A stretch of 17,765 nucleotides of DNA from CAZVXI01 sp964631295 (GCA_964631295.1 CAZVXI010000052.1:1-17765); one strand, 5' to 3'; counted from the stretch's first letter, positions 1 through 8,184 are shown. The notes: generated from the letters alone by a model not told the origin. A program made the numbers and translations.

Positions 1-1
1 G

Positions 2-148
2 CTCGGGCGGACTGCGCGTGCCGTCCGGTTGGTGGGCTCAGGCGTGTGCAGACGGGTGTATGGAGATCAGATCGATGCAGGAACCATCGAGATCCTGGTG
101 AAGTGCCCACGTGTCACAGACGATACAGATCGACACGGCCAGCCATGA
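2..148 (+). CDS. Possible 3' end of an upstream gene, unidentified
   Basis: One frame is open from the window edge to a TGA at 146-148 and ends in ...TIEILVKCPRVTDDTD. Its composition (mixed acidic and hydrophobic residues, GC-rich third positions) looks coding. A second forward frame is also open to 168, but it is rich in Arg and Cys and looks like a shadow. If real, this gene would be the upstream neighbour of the Alg14-like gene, 21 nt away, and probably part of the same polysaccharide operon. The fragment is too short to assign a family. Confidence 0.3.
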   Translation, partial: LGRTARAVRLVGSGVCRRVYGDQIDAGTIEILVKCPRVTDDTDRHGQP

Positions 149-157
149 CGCGGCCGC

Positions 158-163
158 AGGAGA
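158..163 (+). promoter_or_regulatory. Strong Shine-Dalgarno of the Alg14-like gene
   Basis: AGGAGA lies 6 nt before the ATG at 170. It fixes that start and suggests efficient initiation at the head of the coupled block of genes that follows. Confidence 0.7.
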
Positions 164-169
164 TTTGAA

Positions 170-634
170 ATGGCTCGTCGCCGGACACGTGTGCTTGCGA
201 TCGCATCAGGAGGCGGACACTGGGTGCAACTTTTGCGCCTTCGTCCGGCGTTCATCGGCAGCGATGTGACGTGGGTCACGGTACATGGCGATCGGAGGGA
301 TGACGTCGGTTTTGATGCGTTCCACACGATTGCAGATGCGACTCGCTGGAACAAGATCAAACTCGCGTGGATGACGCTGCAACTGCTGGTGATTATCCTG
401 CGTGTTCGGCCGCATGCAATCGTCACGACTGGTGCAGCGCCGGGTTTGATTGCTCTGATGATCGGTCGGGTGTTTCGGCGGAAGACGATCTGGCTGGACA
501 GCATCGCCAACGCGGATGAGCTTTCACTGGCAGGTGAGCATGCACGGAAGTATGCGGATATCTGGCTGACGCAGTGGGAGCATCTCGCGACGGCCGATAA
601 CACTGGCCCCGCATTTCACGGAGCAGTTGCATGA
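170..634 (+). CDS. Alg14/PssD-like glycosyltransferase subunit
   Basis: This 154-aa protein matches the Alg14 half of split GT28-type glycosyltransferases (PssD/EpsE-like in bacterial capsule clusters). The family supplies the membrane anchor and acceptor-binding half and recruits the Alg13-like catalytic half to transfer a sugar from a nucleotide donor to a lipid-linked acceptor at the inner leaflet. Seen here: an N-terminal strand with the glycine-rich loop SGGGHW (residues 13-18), an amphipathic/hydrophobic helix at about 64-79, and the TTGAAPG loop (86-92) typical of the family. There is no N-terminal transmembrane helix, as in several bacterial members. The next gene encodes the partner, and the two overlap by 4 nt (ATGA). 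The sugar specificity cannot be read from the sequence. Confidence 0.88.
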   Translation: MARRRTRVLAIASGGGHWVQLLRLRPAFIGSDVTWVTVHGDRRDDVGFDAFHTIADATRWNKIKLAWMTLQLLVIILRVRPHAIVTTGAAPGLIALMIGRVFRRKTIWLDSIANADELSLAGEHARKYADIWLTQWEHLATADNTGPAFHGAVA

Positions 635-1209
635 TTTTCGTGACGGTGGGAGCCCAGATGCCGTTCGATCGGCTGATGAAGTCGGTTGATGCGTGGGCGG
701 CGAAGGCCGGGCGAACGACGGATGTGTTCGCACAGACGAGTCATGATTGCTGGCAGCCGCGACACATCGAGCACTGTGCGCATCTGAACGCGAGCGAGTT
801 CGAGCAATATGCGGCGGGTGCGGATCTGATCGTCGGGCACGCGGGCATGGGAACGATTCTCACTGCGATGCAACATGCGAAGCCGCTGCTGGTGCTTCCA
901 AGGCGCGGCCATCTGAGTGAGACCCGCAACGATCATCAGATGGCAACCGCCCGCCGATTCGCAGAGCGAACACCACTGGCGATTGCGTGGGATGCACACG
1001 ACCTGCCAGCCATGCTCGATGCAGCCGATCGGATTGCCCCCATGCCTCGCATTGGCGGCTATGCATCGGAATCACTGTTGATGGCATTGCGCAACGCGAT
1101 TCAACCGAATGCGATGCCATTCACATCACAATGGTCTGGCGCATCGGCGGGCAGTGATGCACAGCCTATTCGGTTCGAGCAACCGGACGAACTGCGAAAG
1201 GCCGCGTGA
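631..1209 (+). CDS. Alg13/PssE-like glycosyltransferase catalytic subunit
   Basis: This 192-aa protein resembles the C-terminal, nucleotide-sugar-binding half of GT28 enzymes (Alg13, PssE, MurG C-domain). It begins with the family signature MIFVTVGAQ...FDRL, has the glycine-rich donor-binding loop GHAGMGTI (69-76), and then LPR..HLSETRNDHQ (89-103), the conserved stretch that contacts the donor in this family. It should form a complex with the preceding Alg14-like subunit and add one of the early sugars of the polysaccharide repeat. The start overlaps the upstream stop by 4 nt, and GGAG lies 7 nt before the ATG. The last 45 or so residues are variable and probably disordered. Confidence 0.88.
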   Translation: MIFVTVGAQMPFDRLMKSVDAWAAKAGRTTDVFAQTSHDCWQPRHIEHCAHLNASEFEQYAAGADLIVGHAGMGTILTAMQHAKPLLVLPRRGHLSETRNDHQMATARRFAERTPLAIAWDAHDLPAMLDAADRIAPMPRIGGYASESLLMALRNAIQPNAMPFTSQWSGASAGSDAQPIRFEQPDELRKAA

Positions 1210-3491
1210 CGATGGCAGCAGGAGATCAGCTCAACCAAGGCGGCCGACTGGGCATGATGTACGATGGCATCATCTGCTTCGGCGGCGAAGACTGGTGGTA
1301 TCACAATCGCGGCCACTACGACATGCAGTTGATGCAGCGCTTCGCTCGCACGATGCCTGTGTTGTACGTGAACTCGATCGGGATGCGCATGCCGCGTGCC
1401 ACGGAAGGTCGAATGTTCCTGCGGCGCATCACACGAAAGTTGCAGAGCATCTCGCGTGGCATGGTGCGGGTCGATGACAACTTTGCAGTATGCAGCCCGA
1501 CTTACGCACCTTGCCGCAATGGCCGGGCGATTTTCCAGCGAGCCCTGGCGTGGCAGGTGAACCGTCATGCACAATCGCTGGGCATGCAAAGGCCGCTGCT
1601 CTGGGTTGCCTGCCCGCCGGCAGCATCGGTCGTTGATCGCATCAATCATGTCGGCCTCATCTACCAGCGGACAGATCGCACGGAATGCTTCGCAGATGTG
1701 AACCACGATGCAATCCGCACATGTGATCGAATGCTGAAAGCCCGGGCGAACCTGACGCTGTTCTGCACTGCATCGCTGCTTGATGCAGAACACGACCAGT
1801 GCCGCGACGCATGCCTGGTGGACCACGGCGTGGATGCGGAGATGTTCATCAAAGCGGGGGGGAATCATCCTCGCGACATCGCACCATGCGACCTCGCGGC
1901 AATCAAGGGCCCGCGCGTCGGTTTCATCGGCGGGATCGATGCACACACGTTTGATCCGGATCTGATGAATGCCGTCGCAGAGCGCCTGCCAGACGTGCGA
2001 TTCGCTCTCGTCGGCGGCTGCTCGCTTCCGACAGGCTGGAACACGCAACCCAACATGCATTTGCTTGGTCGCAAGCCTTATAAAGAAGTTGCCATGTACA
2101 TGGCCGGGTGCGATGTGCTGATCATGCCCTGGAACCGAAGCAAGTGGATACAGGCGTGCAATCCGATCAAACTCAAGGAATATCTCGCGGTCGGTCGGCC
2201 GATTATCACGACTCAGTTCCCCGAAGCCCAGCGCTACCGCGACCTGCTGCACATTGTGGATGGTGGCAACACGGAAGCATTCGCGCGAGCCATCGAACAC
2301 GCATTGCAAGACGCGGGCGACATGGAACGCGGCAGAGAACGCGTGCGACACGAAACCTGGGATCGCAAGGCCGTCATCATCCAATCTCGACTCCAGCGAC
2401 TCGGCCTGCTCAGTTGCAGCGAAGCACTCTTCGATCGGCCAGCATCCGACACATCGCATGCGAAGACTTCTGATCGCACCACAACCCAACCGACGCAGGA
2501 ACTCGAAGCCAAAGCCACGCTTGCTGCAACACAGATCACAACAATTGCAGGCGCACAATCCTGCACGATGATTGGCCCACGAAACCGCACAATACACCAG
2601 ATGCAGCAGCACAACACATCCGCTTCCCTGCCGACTGCAATCATCATGTTGGCCGGCGGCACACAACGCAGCGCATTGATGGAACAGACCGGCTTGCACC
2701 CGCTCGATCTGCACATCACACAAACCGGCACACTGCTTGATTGCTGGCTCGAGCGCCTTGCAGATGTCTGCGATGAACCGATACCGATTCGAATCATCAC
2801 CAGCCCGACAGTCACACCACCCTGGCCGCATGAAATCGCAGGTGTGACATTCGAGTGTGATCGCGAGGCGCTGCGTGGATCGGCCGGTGCACTTCACGAT
2901 GCCTGCGAAAGATACAACGATCATGACCATGTGCTCATCACGCAGGCCACGGCACTTCCGCCGATCGGCATCCGCGAGTTCTGGCTCGCACATGTGCATT
3001 CGGGCGATGACATCACCATCGGTGTCGACTACGAACACACACCCATTGGTGTCATGGCAATGCGGAGCGGCGTGTTGAGATCAATCCCGCAGATCGGATA
3101 TGCGGACCTTCGCGAACAGTGGCTGCCCCGCCTCACCGGCAGGCACGCACGAGGCCGGGCGCACATCATCGGGACCGCCAGGGCTCGGTGGATCCACGAC
3201 CGTCAGAGCTTCCTCGATGCAGTCAAAGCCATGAACGGCCATACAAGCCAACAGTGCAGTGGATTATCGGATGCAACACATGTGATCTGCGATGGAGCGC
3301 TCGTCGACGAGTCCGCAGTCATCCACGATTCGGTCATCATGCCCGGGGCTCATGTGGCTGCCGGGGCAATCGTGGCAAGAAGTGTTGTATGTTCGGGACA
3401 GTCAATTCAGGTCGGGCTCGATTTGGCCGATGCAATCCTTGGCGCGGTCTGCCCGGATGCGGACCACCCGCATGTTGCCCCAAGTAGATGA
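1206..3491 (+). CDS. Glycosyltransferase fused to degenerate sugar-nucleotidyltransferase and hexapeptide domain
   Basis: This 761-aa protein has three parts. Residues 1 to about 400 form a GT-B-type glycosyltransferase of the TuaH/GT4-like kind: an N-terminal GEDWWYHNRGHYDMQLMQRFA segment followed by VLYVNS, a Rossmann start GPRVGFIGGID, and the donor-site motif NPIKLKEYLAVGRPIITT. A low-complexity linker of about 70 residues, rich in Thr, Gln and Ala, follows. From about residue 476 comes a nucleotidyltransferase-like fold (LAGG..., then LDCWLERL, RGSAGALHDA and TPIGVMAMR). At the C-terminus is a short left-handed beta-helix stretch (VDESAVIHDSVIMPGAHVAAG). The usual GTRLxPLT and PKPL residues of active pyrophosphorylases are absent, so the second half is probably regulatory or binding-only. 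The start is GTG at 1206 with a 4-nt overlap; ATG 1212 is an alternative. Confidence 0.78.
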   Translation: MTMAAGDQLNQGGRLGMMYDGIICFGGEDWWYHNRGHYDMQLMQRFARTMPVLYVNSIGMRMPRATEGRMFLRRITRKLQSISRGMVRVDDNFAVCSPTYAPCRNGRAIFQRALAWQVNRHAQSLGMQRPLLWVACPPAASVVDRINHVGLIYQRTDRTECFADVNHDAIRTCDRMLKARANLTLFCTASLLDAEHDQCRDACLVDHGVDAEMFIKAGGNHPRDIAPCDLAAIKGPRVGFIGGIDAHTFDPDLMNAVAERLPDVRFALVGGCSLPTGWNTQPNMHLLGRKPYKEVAMYMAGCDVLIMPWNRSKWIQACNPIKLKEYLAVGRPIITTQFPEAQRYRDLLHIVDGGNTEAFARAIEHALQDAGDMERGRERVRHETWDRKAVIIQSRLQRLGLLSCSEALFDRPASDTSHAKTSDRTTTQPTQELEAKATLAATQITTIAGAQSCTMIGPRNRTIHQMQQHNTSASLPTAIIMLAGGTQRSALMEQTGLHPLDLHITQTGTLLDCWLERLADVCDEPIPIRIITSPTVTPPWPHEIAGVTFECDREALRGSAGALHDACERYNDHDHVLITQATALPPIGIREFWLAHVHSGDDITIGVDYEHTPIGVMAMRSGVLRSIPQIGYADLREQWLPRLTGRHARGRAHIIGTARARWIHDRQSFLDAVKAMNGHTSQQCSGLSDATHVICDGALVDESAVIHDSVIMPGAHVAAGAIVARSVVCSGQSIQVGLDLADAILGAVCPDADHPHVAPSR

Positions 3492-5809
3492 GGTCAAACG
3501 ACACGCGTGATGAACGGATTCAGACACGCACGTCAGCCCGCAAAGGCATGAATCGTTTGAACTCCCCGGTAAGGGGACTCCCAATGAGAGGCGGAACAGA
3601 AAACCCAACCGATGTCCGGTATGAACTGATCCCGGAGTCAACCGACGAATCGCTGGTGGCAGACCCACTGGCATTCGCGCGACGACACCTGCGCGGTCGA
3701 ATCTCACTGGTCATTCTTCTTGCACTGCTGCTCGGCGGCACGTTTGCCACTGCGGCATACATGTTCAGCCCGGTCACCTGGCAGAGCAATGGGCGCATTC
3801 GCGTATCAGCCGGCGAGCCAACCGTGCTCTACGGCAGCGGCCGAATCGAATCGAAAGTCGGCATGAAGAACTTCGCGCAGGCGCAGGCCATGCTGATCTC
3901 CAGCCGCGACGTCGTGGCTCGTGCCGTCAACTCGCCGTTGATGCGCGAAGTCGGCTGGCCGCAAACAGATGAGGGCGTGCAGGCATTGCAGAATGCCATT
4001 GGTGTCGGCCTTGAGGGATCCGACCAGTTCATCACAGTCAGCACCACGACGGGCGATCCGCTCAAGGCAACCGCCGCAGTCGAAGCAATCCTTGAATCGT
4101 ACCTGCGAACGTACAAAGAGCGCGAACACGTCAGTCCGAATGAACTCAAACAACGGCTGGCCGAACGCGATACTTCGCTCGTCGCGCAGCTGTCCGATCT
4201 CCGCGAACAACTGCTCAACGTGAGCGACCAGTACGGGCTCGAAGCACTCGAACAAATGCACGGCCGAAAGGTCGAGGAACTTATCGCTGTCGATCAGAAA
4301 CTCGCTGAGATAGCAATCGCTGCAACTGCCATGGAAGCTGCAGTCTCAGGAGATTCGTCAACACCTCACCCCGCAGCGGCTGCACACGCAACACACCAGA
4401 ACACTCCCGCTACCGATGCACTGCGTGAACGCGAGCGAACACTGGTAGCAGAGATCCAGAGCTGGCGTGATAAGTACGGCCCGGCACACCCGATGATCCG
4501 CGAACTGACGCGGCAACTCGAAGCGGTCCGTATTCGAATCGATCTGCGAACAACCGTCACCAGCAGCCCGGCAGAGCACAACCATATGTCGCTCCTCGAA
4601 GGACCACCGAGCGAATCAGCGCTTGAACGTCTTCGTGTCACCGAGCAGGCATACATCAACTCGCGCAGCTTGCTGCGCAGTGAAGCATCAACGCTTGGCA
4701 ACCGTCTCGCGCAAGCACGCGGCATCGAAGAACACATCAATGAACTGCGCACTCAGCTGACCGATACACGCCACCGGCTTGATGCGCTCACAGTCGAGCA
4801 CACGCCCGATGATGATGCAATGCTTGTCAGCATCGACTCGCGGGCCAGCATGCCCACCGCACCAATCAAGGACCGCCGCAGCGGAATGGCTGGCGCAGCC
4901 GGGCTTTTCGGCATCGTTCTTGCATTTGCCATTGTGCTGCTGATCGGCCTGATCGACCCGCGTTGCCGGTATGTGTCGGAACTCGCCGAACGCCAGAGCG
5001 GCACGCCGGTGCTTGGAATCATCCCCGACATCACCAGCCGCGCGAAAGACATCTGCGATCGCTCAGCACTTGCCGTCCACCAGTTGCGCAACCTGCTGCA
5101 ACTGCGAACACGCGATGAGACCTGTGCAGTCATTGCCGTCTCAAGCGCGGGCGAAGGCGAGGGCAAAACCAGTCTCACACTCGCGCTCGGCGCATCGTTC
5201 GCAGCCGCTGGCGCACGCACGCTGCTCATTGATGGCGACGTCGTCAAGGGTGGCCTCAGCCGCGAGACAGGCCTCGACCATCTGCCCGGCCTCTACCAGG
5301 GTCTCGGCATGGATGAATCCGGCGGCGAAATACACCGCACACGGACCGATTACCTCTGGGTTCTGCCAGTCGGCAAAACCGGCGGGTTCGATCCACGACT
5401 CGTCTCATGCCAGAGACTCCAACGACTCATCGAATCCATGCGCTCCCAGTTCGATGCAGTCATCATCGACACCGGCGCAATCATGACATCACTGTGCGGA
5501 TCAATCATCTGCTCCAGTGCCGACCAGACACTGCTGCTCGCCGCACGACACCAGCACGGCCAGATCGTGGATGATGCCATCGAACGATTGGCCGAAGCAC
5601 AGGCGAATGTTATTGGCTTCGTGTTCAACCGTGCTCCGGAATGTGATCTGCATCGACATGATCTGACACGTGACGACGATCGTGAAGCAGCGGCACTCGT
5701 CCCGGATGCGCATACCGGCCCTGTCACCACGATCGGTTCACTCGATGTACGGTCGGCAGGTTCGGCCGCACAGTCAAACGATGGTGATCTCGTCGAAAGT
5801 GCTGCGTGA
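3488..5809 (+). CDS. Wzz-type chain-length determinant fused to BY-kinase-like P-loop domain
   Basis: This 773-aa inner-membrane protein would control polysaccharide chain length and interact with the assembly machinery. Layout: a polar cytoplasmic N-terminus, TM1 at about 72-91, a long periplasmic coiled-coil region, TM2 at about 468-490, then a cytoplasmic CpsD/CapB-like ATPase. The ATPase has Walker A SSAGEGEGKTS (552-562), Walker A' LLIDGD (579-584) and Walker B VIIDT (658-662). There is no tyrosine at all in the C-terminal tail, whereas classical BY-kinases carry a Tyr cluster there, so autophosphorylation of that type is not expected. The start at 3488 keeps the 4-nt overlap found at every junction of this operon. 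ATG 3584 is a rival because AAGGGGA lies 6 nt upstream of it. Confidence 0.85.
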   Translation: MRSNDTRDERIQTRTSARKGMNRLNSPVRGLPMRGGTENPTDVRYELIPESTDESLVADPLAFARRHLRGRISLVILLALLLGGTFATAAYMFSPVTWQSNGRIRVSAGEPTVLYGSGRIESKVGMKNFAQAQAMLISSRDVVARAVNSPLMREVGWPQTDEGVQALQNAIGVGLEGSDQFITVSTTTGDPLKATAAVEAILESYLRTYKEREHVSPNELKQRLAERDTSLVAQLSDLREQLLNVSDQYGLEALEQMHGRKVEELIAVDQKLAEIAIAATAMEAAVSGDSSTPHPAAAAHATHQNTPATDALRERERTLVAEIQSWRDKYGPAHPMIRELTRQLEAVRIRIDLRTTVTSSPAEHNHMSLLEGPPSESALERLRVTEQAYINSRSLLRSEASTLGNRLAQARGIEEHINELRTQLTDTRHRLDALTVEHTPDDDAMLVSIDSRASMPTAPIKDRRSGMAGAAGLFGIVLAFAIVLLIGLIDPRCRYVSELAERQSGTPVLGIIPDITSRAKDICDRSALAVHQLRNLLQLRTRDETCAVIAVSSAGEGEGKTSLTLALGASFAAAGARTLLIDGDVVKGGLSRETGLDHLPGLYQGLGMDESGGEIHRTRTDYLWVLPVGKTGGFDPRLVSCQRLQRLIESMRSQFDAVIIDTGAIMTSLCGSIICSSADQTLLLAARHQHGQIVDDAIERLAEAQANVIGFVFNRAPECDLHRHDLTRDDDREAAALVPDAHTGPVTTIGSLDVRSAGSAAQSNDGDLVESAA

Positions 5810-7221
5810 AAATGATGTGTGTTGCGGCGCCTGTCAACCCGGTGGAGATTCCGCGCGCCGCCACCTGTGCCCGCACGAAACCCCGTGCGCTGCGCCACAC
5901 TGAACAGACAACCATCTGGGGGCATACCCCTCTGCAACTGCATGATCGCTACTGGAGATCGCACGGCTGCCAGGTAGTGCGGCCCGGCCAGAATATATCC
6001 ACTCACGGCACTCGCTACCTGCTGCTGCCTGCGAACACGGCCCTGCTCTGCAATGCATCACAGATCACATGCCAGCACACACGAGGCCACCTGCTGGAAA
6101 TCATCCCGGCTGCGGTGGATGCGCCGCGCTATACCGAACGCGTGATACACGATCCCCCGACCGGCCGCCTCACGATTCAACGGCACCATTTCGCGCGAGA
6201 TACCTGTCCGCACATGTATCACACTGCGTGCTTTGTCACAGAAGATCGCGAGCTGGCCCGCATGTGGGCTTTATACATATACCAGGATGCCCAGCAGGCC
6301 ATTCGAGCTCGAACACACCCACAACGTATGCAAACAGCGCATCCTCCCGGCAGAATCATGCCCGTAGATGATTCGCTCGCAACGAATATAGATATCCTGC
6401 GTTGGCTTACAGACACCTGGGCGACCATCGCTCGCGACTTTCCACCAGCGCGGACACGGATCCATCAGCCAGACAGTCGCTCACATCGACCAACCTGGCA
6501 CGGGTTCAATACAACCGTGTCGCGCAATATGACGCTGCCGCCCGGCACGATCGTTCCGGACAACGCGACACTCCACGATGTCATCTGCACATTGCCTTCG
6601 CGCACGGCCAGGGACAATGTACTACCTCGAATGAGCCTCGCGCAACGCTGTTTCGATCTCGCCTTCAGTCTCATTGCCATCACACTGACCGCACCACTCT
6701 GGCCGGTGATCGCCCTGCTCATAAAGCTGGAAGATCGCGGGCCTGTTTTCTTTGCCCACCAGAGACAGGGGCGCGGCGGGCGACCGTTCCGTTGCCTGAA
6801 GTTCCGCACCATGCGCCCGGATGCAGAGCAGATGAAGCGCATCATCCAGGACAGGAACATGTGCGACGGAGCGCAGTTCTTCATTCGTGATGATCCACGC
6901 CAGACGCGCATCGGCCGCTTGCTTCGCCGAACACATCTCGATGAAGTGCCGCAGTTCCTCAACGTCTTGCGCGGTGAGATGTCCGTCGTCGGCCCGCGTC
7001 CGAGCCCGGAAAAAGAGAACCGCTTCTGCCCCGGATGGCGCGAAGCACGCCTGAGCGTTCAGCCAGGCATCACCGGCCTCTGGCAGGTCCGCCGAACACG
7101 AGCGCCCGGCCGAGACTTCCAGGAATGGCTTCGGCACGACATCGCCTATGTCCGCAACCGATCATGGCGCACGAACCTTGCGATCGTCGCCGTTACGATC
7201 AAACGCATGCTGATCCGGTAG
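5806..7221 (+). CDS. Polyprenyl-phosphate sugar-1-phosphate transferase (bacterial sugar transferase) with N-terminal accessory domain
   Basis: Residues from about 276 to 471 form a complete bacterial sugar transferase domain (WcaJ/WbaP/PglC family). The enzyme moves a sugar-1-phosphate from a nucleotide sugar to undecaprenyl phosphate and so starts the repeat unit. Visible are a re-entrant hydrophobic helix (CFDLAFSLIAITLTAPLWP), KFRTM, DDPRQTRIGRLLRRTHLDE with the catalytic Asp-Glu pair at D379-E380, VVGPRP, and PGITGLWQV. The first 260 or so residues are not the multi-helix membrane bundle of WbaP. They form a soluble-looking domain (HDRYWRSHGCQVVRPGQ...) ending in a hexapeptide-like stretch, a form I associate with planctomycete homologues. 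GTG start at 5806 with a 4-nt overlap; ATG 5812 is an alternative. Last gene of the operon in this window. Confidence 0.88.
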   Translation: MKMMCVAAPVNPVEIPRAATCARTKPRALRHTEQTTIWGHTPLQLHDRYWRSHGCQVVRPGQNISTHGTRYLLLPANTALLCNASQITCQHTRGHLLEIIPAAVDAPRYTERVIHDPPTGRLTIQRHHFARDTCPHMYHTACFVTEDRELARMWALYIYQDAQQAIRARTHPQRMQTAHPPGRIMPVDDSLATNIDILRWLTDTWATIARDFPPARTRIHQPDSRSHRPTWHGFNTTVSRNMTLPPGTIVPDNATLHDVICTLPSRTARDNVLPRMSLAQRCFDLAFSLIAITLTAPLWPVIALLIKLEDRGPVFFAHQRQGRGGRPFRCLKFRTMRPDAEQMKRIIQDRNMCDGAQFFIRDDPRQTRIGRLLRRTHLDEVPQFLNVLRGEMSVVGPRPSPEKENRFCPGWREARLSVQPGITGLWQVRRTRAPGRDFQEWLRHDIAYVRNRSWRTNLAIVAVTIKRMLIR

Positions 7222-7303
7222 CGGTGCCAGTCGTCAACGTCAGAAATATGCAGGCCGCTACCCGCGCTGCGCGAACCGCACACACAGCCGCACATGGCAA
7301 GTC

Positions 7304-7404
7304 CGAACATCGAACACTGAAATCTGACAACCACCGTTACACTTTGAGTTTTAGCGAAAACTCGAAATAACGCGGCTCCGAACCGAAAACCGAAGACTGA
7401 AAAC
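7304..7404. repeat. Degenerate heptamer repeats in convergent spacer
   Basis: Two short arrays with a 7-nt period lie between the two convergent genes. Array 1 is CGAACAT, CGAACAC, TGAAATC, TGACAAC (7304-7331). Array 2 is CGAAAAC, CGAAGAC, TGAAAAC (7384-7404), preceded by a partial unit at 7379. The consensus is roughly YGAAMAC. Another CGAAAAC sits in the hairpin between them (7355-7361). The rest of the 201-nt spacer (7222-7422) shows no gene. The repeats resemble non-coding heptameric repeats seen in other bacterial spacers; their function is unknown. Confidence 0.6.
7343..7366. terminator. AT-rich hairpin, possible bidirectional terminator
   Basis: TTTGAGTTTT and AAAACTCGAA can pair as a 10-bp stem (one T-G wobble) around the loop AGCG. 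It lies between the convergent polysaccharide operon and rsmE, where a shared terminator is expected. Neither side has a long T tract beyond the stem, although the stem arms themselves contain T runs, so termination is only inferred. Confidence 0.4.
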
Positions 7405-7422
7405 CCCGGTCGCCTCGCCCAC

Positions 7423-8184
7423 TCAACCGATCGCACCACGGGCCGCAGCGCACATGACCACGGCCGCGGTTTCGATGCGCAAGATCGTCTCCCCGAGTGA
7501 TGCGATCATCGCGCCTGCGTCGCGCAGCGCGGCAACTTCATCACCCGAGAGGCCTCCCTCCGGGCCGACAACGCAGCGAACTTCCCGATTGTCAGCACAG
7601 TCGCGCATCACCGCCGCCACCGGTTGGCCATCCGGATGGGCGACGATCATCGGCAAGCGCGCCTCATCTGCCACGCTCGCGCAAAGGTCGGCAACGTTCA
7701 TCGTCTCGTGCAGTGCAGGCACCCATGGATTGCGGCTCTGTTTGCACGCCTCAATACAAATGCGCTCCGCGCGCTTGCCGAGCCCTGCATCACCCGTGTG
7801 GCTCCCGCCCATCGCGTGCTGACTGCGCAAGGGCGTGATTGATGCCACCCCCAGTTGCGTGACCATGCTGAGCATCGTCGACAAGCGATCGCCTTTCGGC
7901 CGGGCAGCAATCAGATGACAGCACCTGCCCGCGCGATCATGGTGCAGTGCTTCAACAACTCTCACCACCACGCCTTCACGTTTCGCCCGGCCGACCGTTT
8001 CAACCTCGGCTGATGCCACCATGCCTCGGCCGTCAAACAGTGCGATCGGATCGCCGGTATCAAGCCGCCGCGCGCCCGACGCATGCTGGGCTTCACGCGG
8101 GTCAAGCGCGCATGATGCGCCGGCCGCCGGAATCTGCGGCAGATAAAACCAGGGATGGCGTGGCAGATCAGTCAACATACACAT
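7423..8184 (-). CDS. rsmE: 16S rRNA (uracil-1498-N3)-methyltransferase RsmE
   Basis: This 253-aa SPOUT-class (trefoil-knot) methyltransferase would add the N3-methyl group to U1498 of 16S rRNA in the decoding region, using S-adenosylmethionine. The length is typical of RsmE. An N-terminal PUA-like domain (FYLPQI...LDPREAQHA...LFDGRG) is followed by the SPOUT domain with PKGDR (96-100), ACKQSRNP (146-153), VGPEGGLS (206-213) and LGETILRIETA (230-240), all hallmark segments. It is the second gene of a pair: its start overlaps the rsmJ end by 17 nt, and no clear Shine-Dalgarno is seen, which points to translational coupling. ATG 8178 is an alternative start two codons in. Confidence 0.95.
   Translation of the reverse strand: MCMLTDLPRHPWFYLPQIPAAGASCALDPREAQHASGARRLDTGDPIALFDGRGMVASAEVETVGRAKREGVVVRVVEALHHDRAGRCCHLIAARPKGDRLSTMLSMVTQLGVASITPLRSQHAMGGSHTGDAGLGKRAERICIEACKQSRNPWVPALHETMNVADLCASVADEARLPMIVAHPDGQPVAAVMRDCADNREVRCVVGPEGGLSGDEVAALRDAGAMIASLGETILRIETAAVVMCAAARGAIG

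Noticed and set aside
1..168. Alternative forward frame open to a stop at 166-168
   Set aside because: Its Arg/Cys-rich composition (for example CRNHRDPGE) looks non-coding compared with the frame ending at 148.
1101..3038. 645-aa open frame on the minus strand opposite the glycosyltransferase fusion
   Set aside because: It is antisense to a clearly coding gene, has an improbable Cys/His/Arg-rich composition and no recognisable domain. It is a shadow of GC-rich codon use.
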